Positions 13,377 to 13,632 of a stretch of 13,632 bases of DNA are shown here, piece by piece (the stretch's first letter is position 1; each line of letters begins with the position of its first letter). A program made the position numbers and the translations under genes. The notes beneath the pieces are model-generated. The model was not told the DNA's origin. It saw nothing but the letters and a program-made list of their open reading frames with translations, and did not search any database. Origin of the DNA: CAZILN01 sp964540005 (GTDB lineage Bacteria > Bacteroidota > Bacteroidia > Bacteroidales > SM23-62); assembly GCA_964540005.1 (NCBI GenBank), contig CAZILN010000007.1:1-13632 (forward strand), given 5' to 3'.

Positions 13377-13632
13377 ATGAATACAAATTCAAACCGGAGA
13401 AATTTCATAAAAAAGGCAGCTGTTTTAACCGGAGCTGTAAGTATGGCAGGTAATTCTGTTCTCGCATTGTCAAATAGAATAAACAGCGTGCAGAATACGC
13501 TCCCAAAATGGAAAGGATTCAACCTGCTTGACTTCTTTTCCCCAACTCCAGACAGAGCTCGCAGAGGAACTTCTGAAGAAGATTTCAAGTGGATGTCGGA
13601 CTGGGGTTTTGATTTTGTAAGAATCCCTATGG
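13377..13632 (+). CDS. Tat-exported GH5-type glycoside hydrolase, N-terminal part (cut by window edge)
   Basis: About 85 residues are visible. The N-terminus NRRNFIKKAAVLTGAVSMAG has a twin-arginine motif (RRNFIKK) followed by a weakly hydrophobic stretch, which predicts export of a folded protein by the Tat system. The following LPKWKGFNLLDFFSP and FKWMSDWGFDFVRIPM match the first strands of the GH5 (cellulase-family) TIM barrel. The GFDFVRIPM strand is typical of endo-glucanases and mannanases; the catalytic glutamates lie outside the window. The ATG follows AACAGAAAAGTC with no SD. The exact subfamily and substrate cannot be determined from this fragment. Confidence 0.75.
   Translation, partial: MNTNSNRRNFIKKAAVLTGAVSMAGNSVLALSNRINSVQNTLPKWKGFNLLDFFSPTPDRARRGTSEEDFKWMSDWGFDFVRIPM

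Noticed and set aside
1..13632. Search for defence systems, mobile elements, CRISPR arrays or secondary-metabolite clusters
   Set aside because: All sizeable genes are accounted for by housekeeping, envelope and glycan functions. No transposase, integrase, spaced repeat array or recognisable toxin-antitoxin pair was seen.

Overview
The window reads as chromosomal DNA of a member of the Bacteroidota, probably class Bacteroidia. Reasons: a short primary sigma factor without region 1.1; A-rich translation starts with no Shine-Dalgarno sequence for most genes; a large periplasmic TPR protein paired with a plug-less outer-membrane barrel beside gyrB; and plant-polysaccharide glycoside hydrolases at both edges. 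The order is inferred only loosely (Bacteroidales/Marinilabiliales-like). I see no transposase, integrase, CRISPR array, rRNA or tRNA.

Layout from left to right. (1) The 5' part of a secreted GH78-type alpha-L-rhamnosidase gene, minus strand, cut by the window edge. (2) rpoD (minus), preceded by a strong Shine-Dalgarno sequence that is unusual for this phylum. (3) An HtrA/Deg-family envelope protease (minus). (4) Divergently, dapF followed by a secreted S9-like alpha/beta hydrolase (plus); this second gene is bracketed by two different short tandem repeats. (5) Convergent to it, gyrB followed after 10 bp by an AlkD-type DNA glycosylase (minus). (6) A 454-bp gene-free gap. (7) A two-gene unit (minus): a 1042-residue periplasmic TPR protein overlapping by 14 bp a 561-residue outer-membrane barrel protein. 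(8) A 325-bp gap and the 5' end of a plus-strand gene for a Tat-exported GH5 glycanase, cut by the window edge.

Most of this is housekeeping: transcription (RpoD), envelope protein quality control (HtrA), lysine and peptidoglycan precursor synthesis (DapF), DNA topology and repair (GyrB, AlkD-like). The least understood part is the TPR/outer-membrane-protein pair. Its overlap, SD-like coupling site and matching export signals suggest that the two products form one envelope assembly. The barrel gene also carries an uninterrupted C8 tract in codons for five prolines, a possible slippage and ribosome-stalling site. The other leading observation is the strong Shine-Dalgarno sequence before rpoD in a lineage whose ribosomes normally mask the anti-SD.
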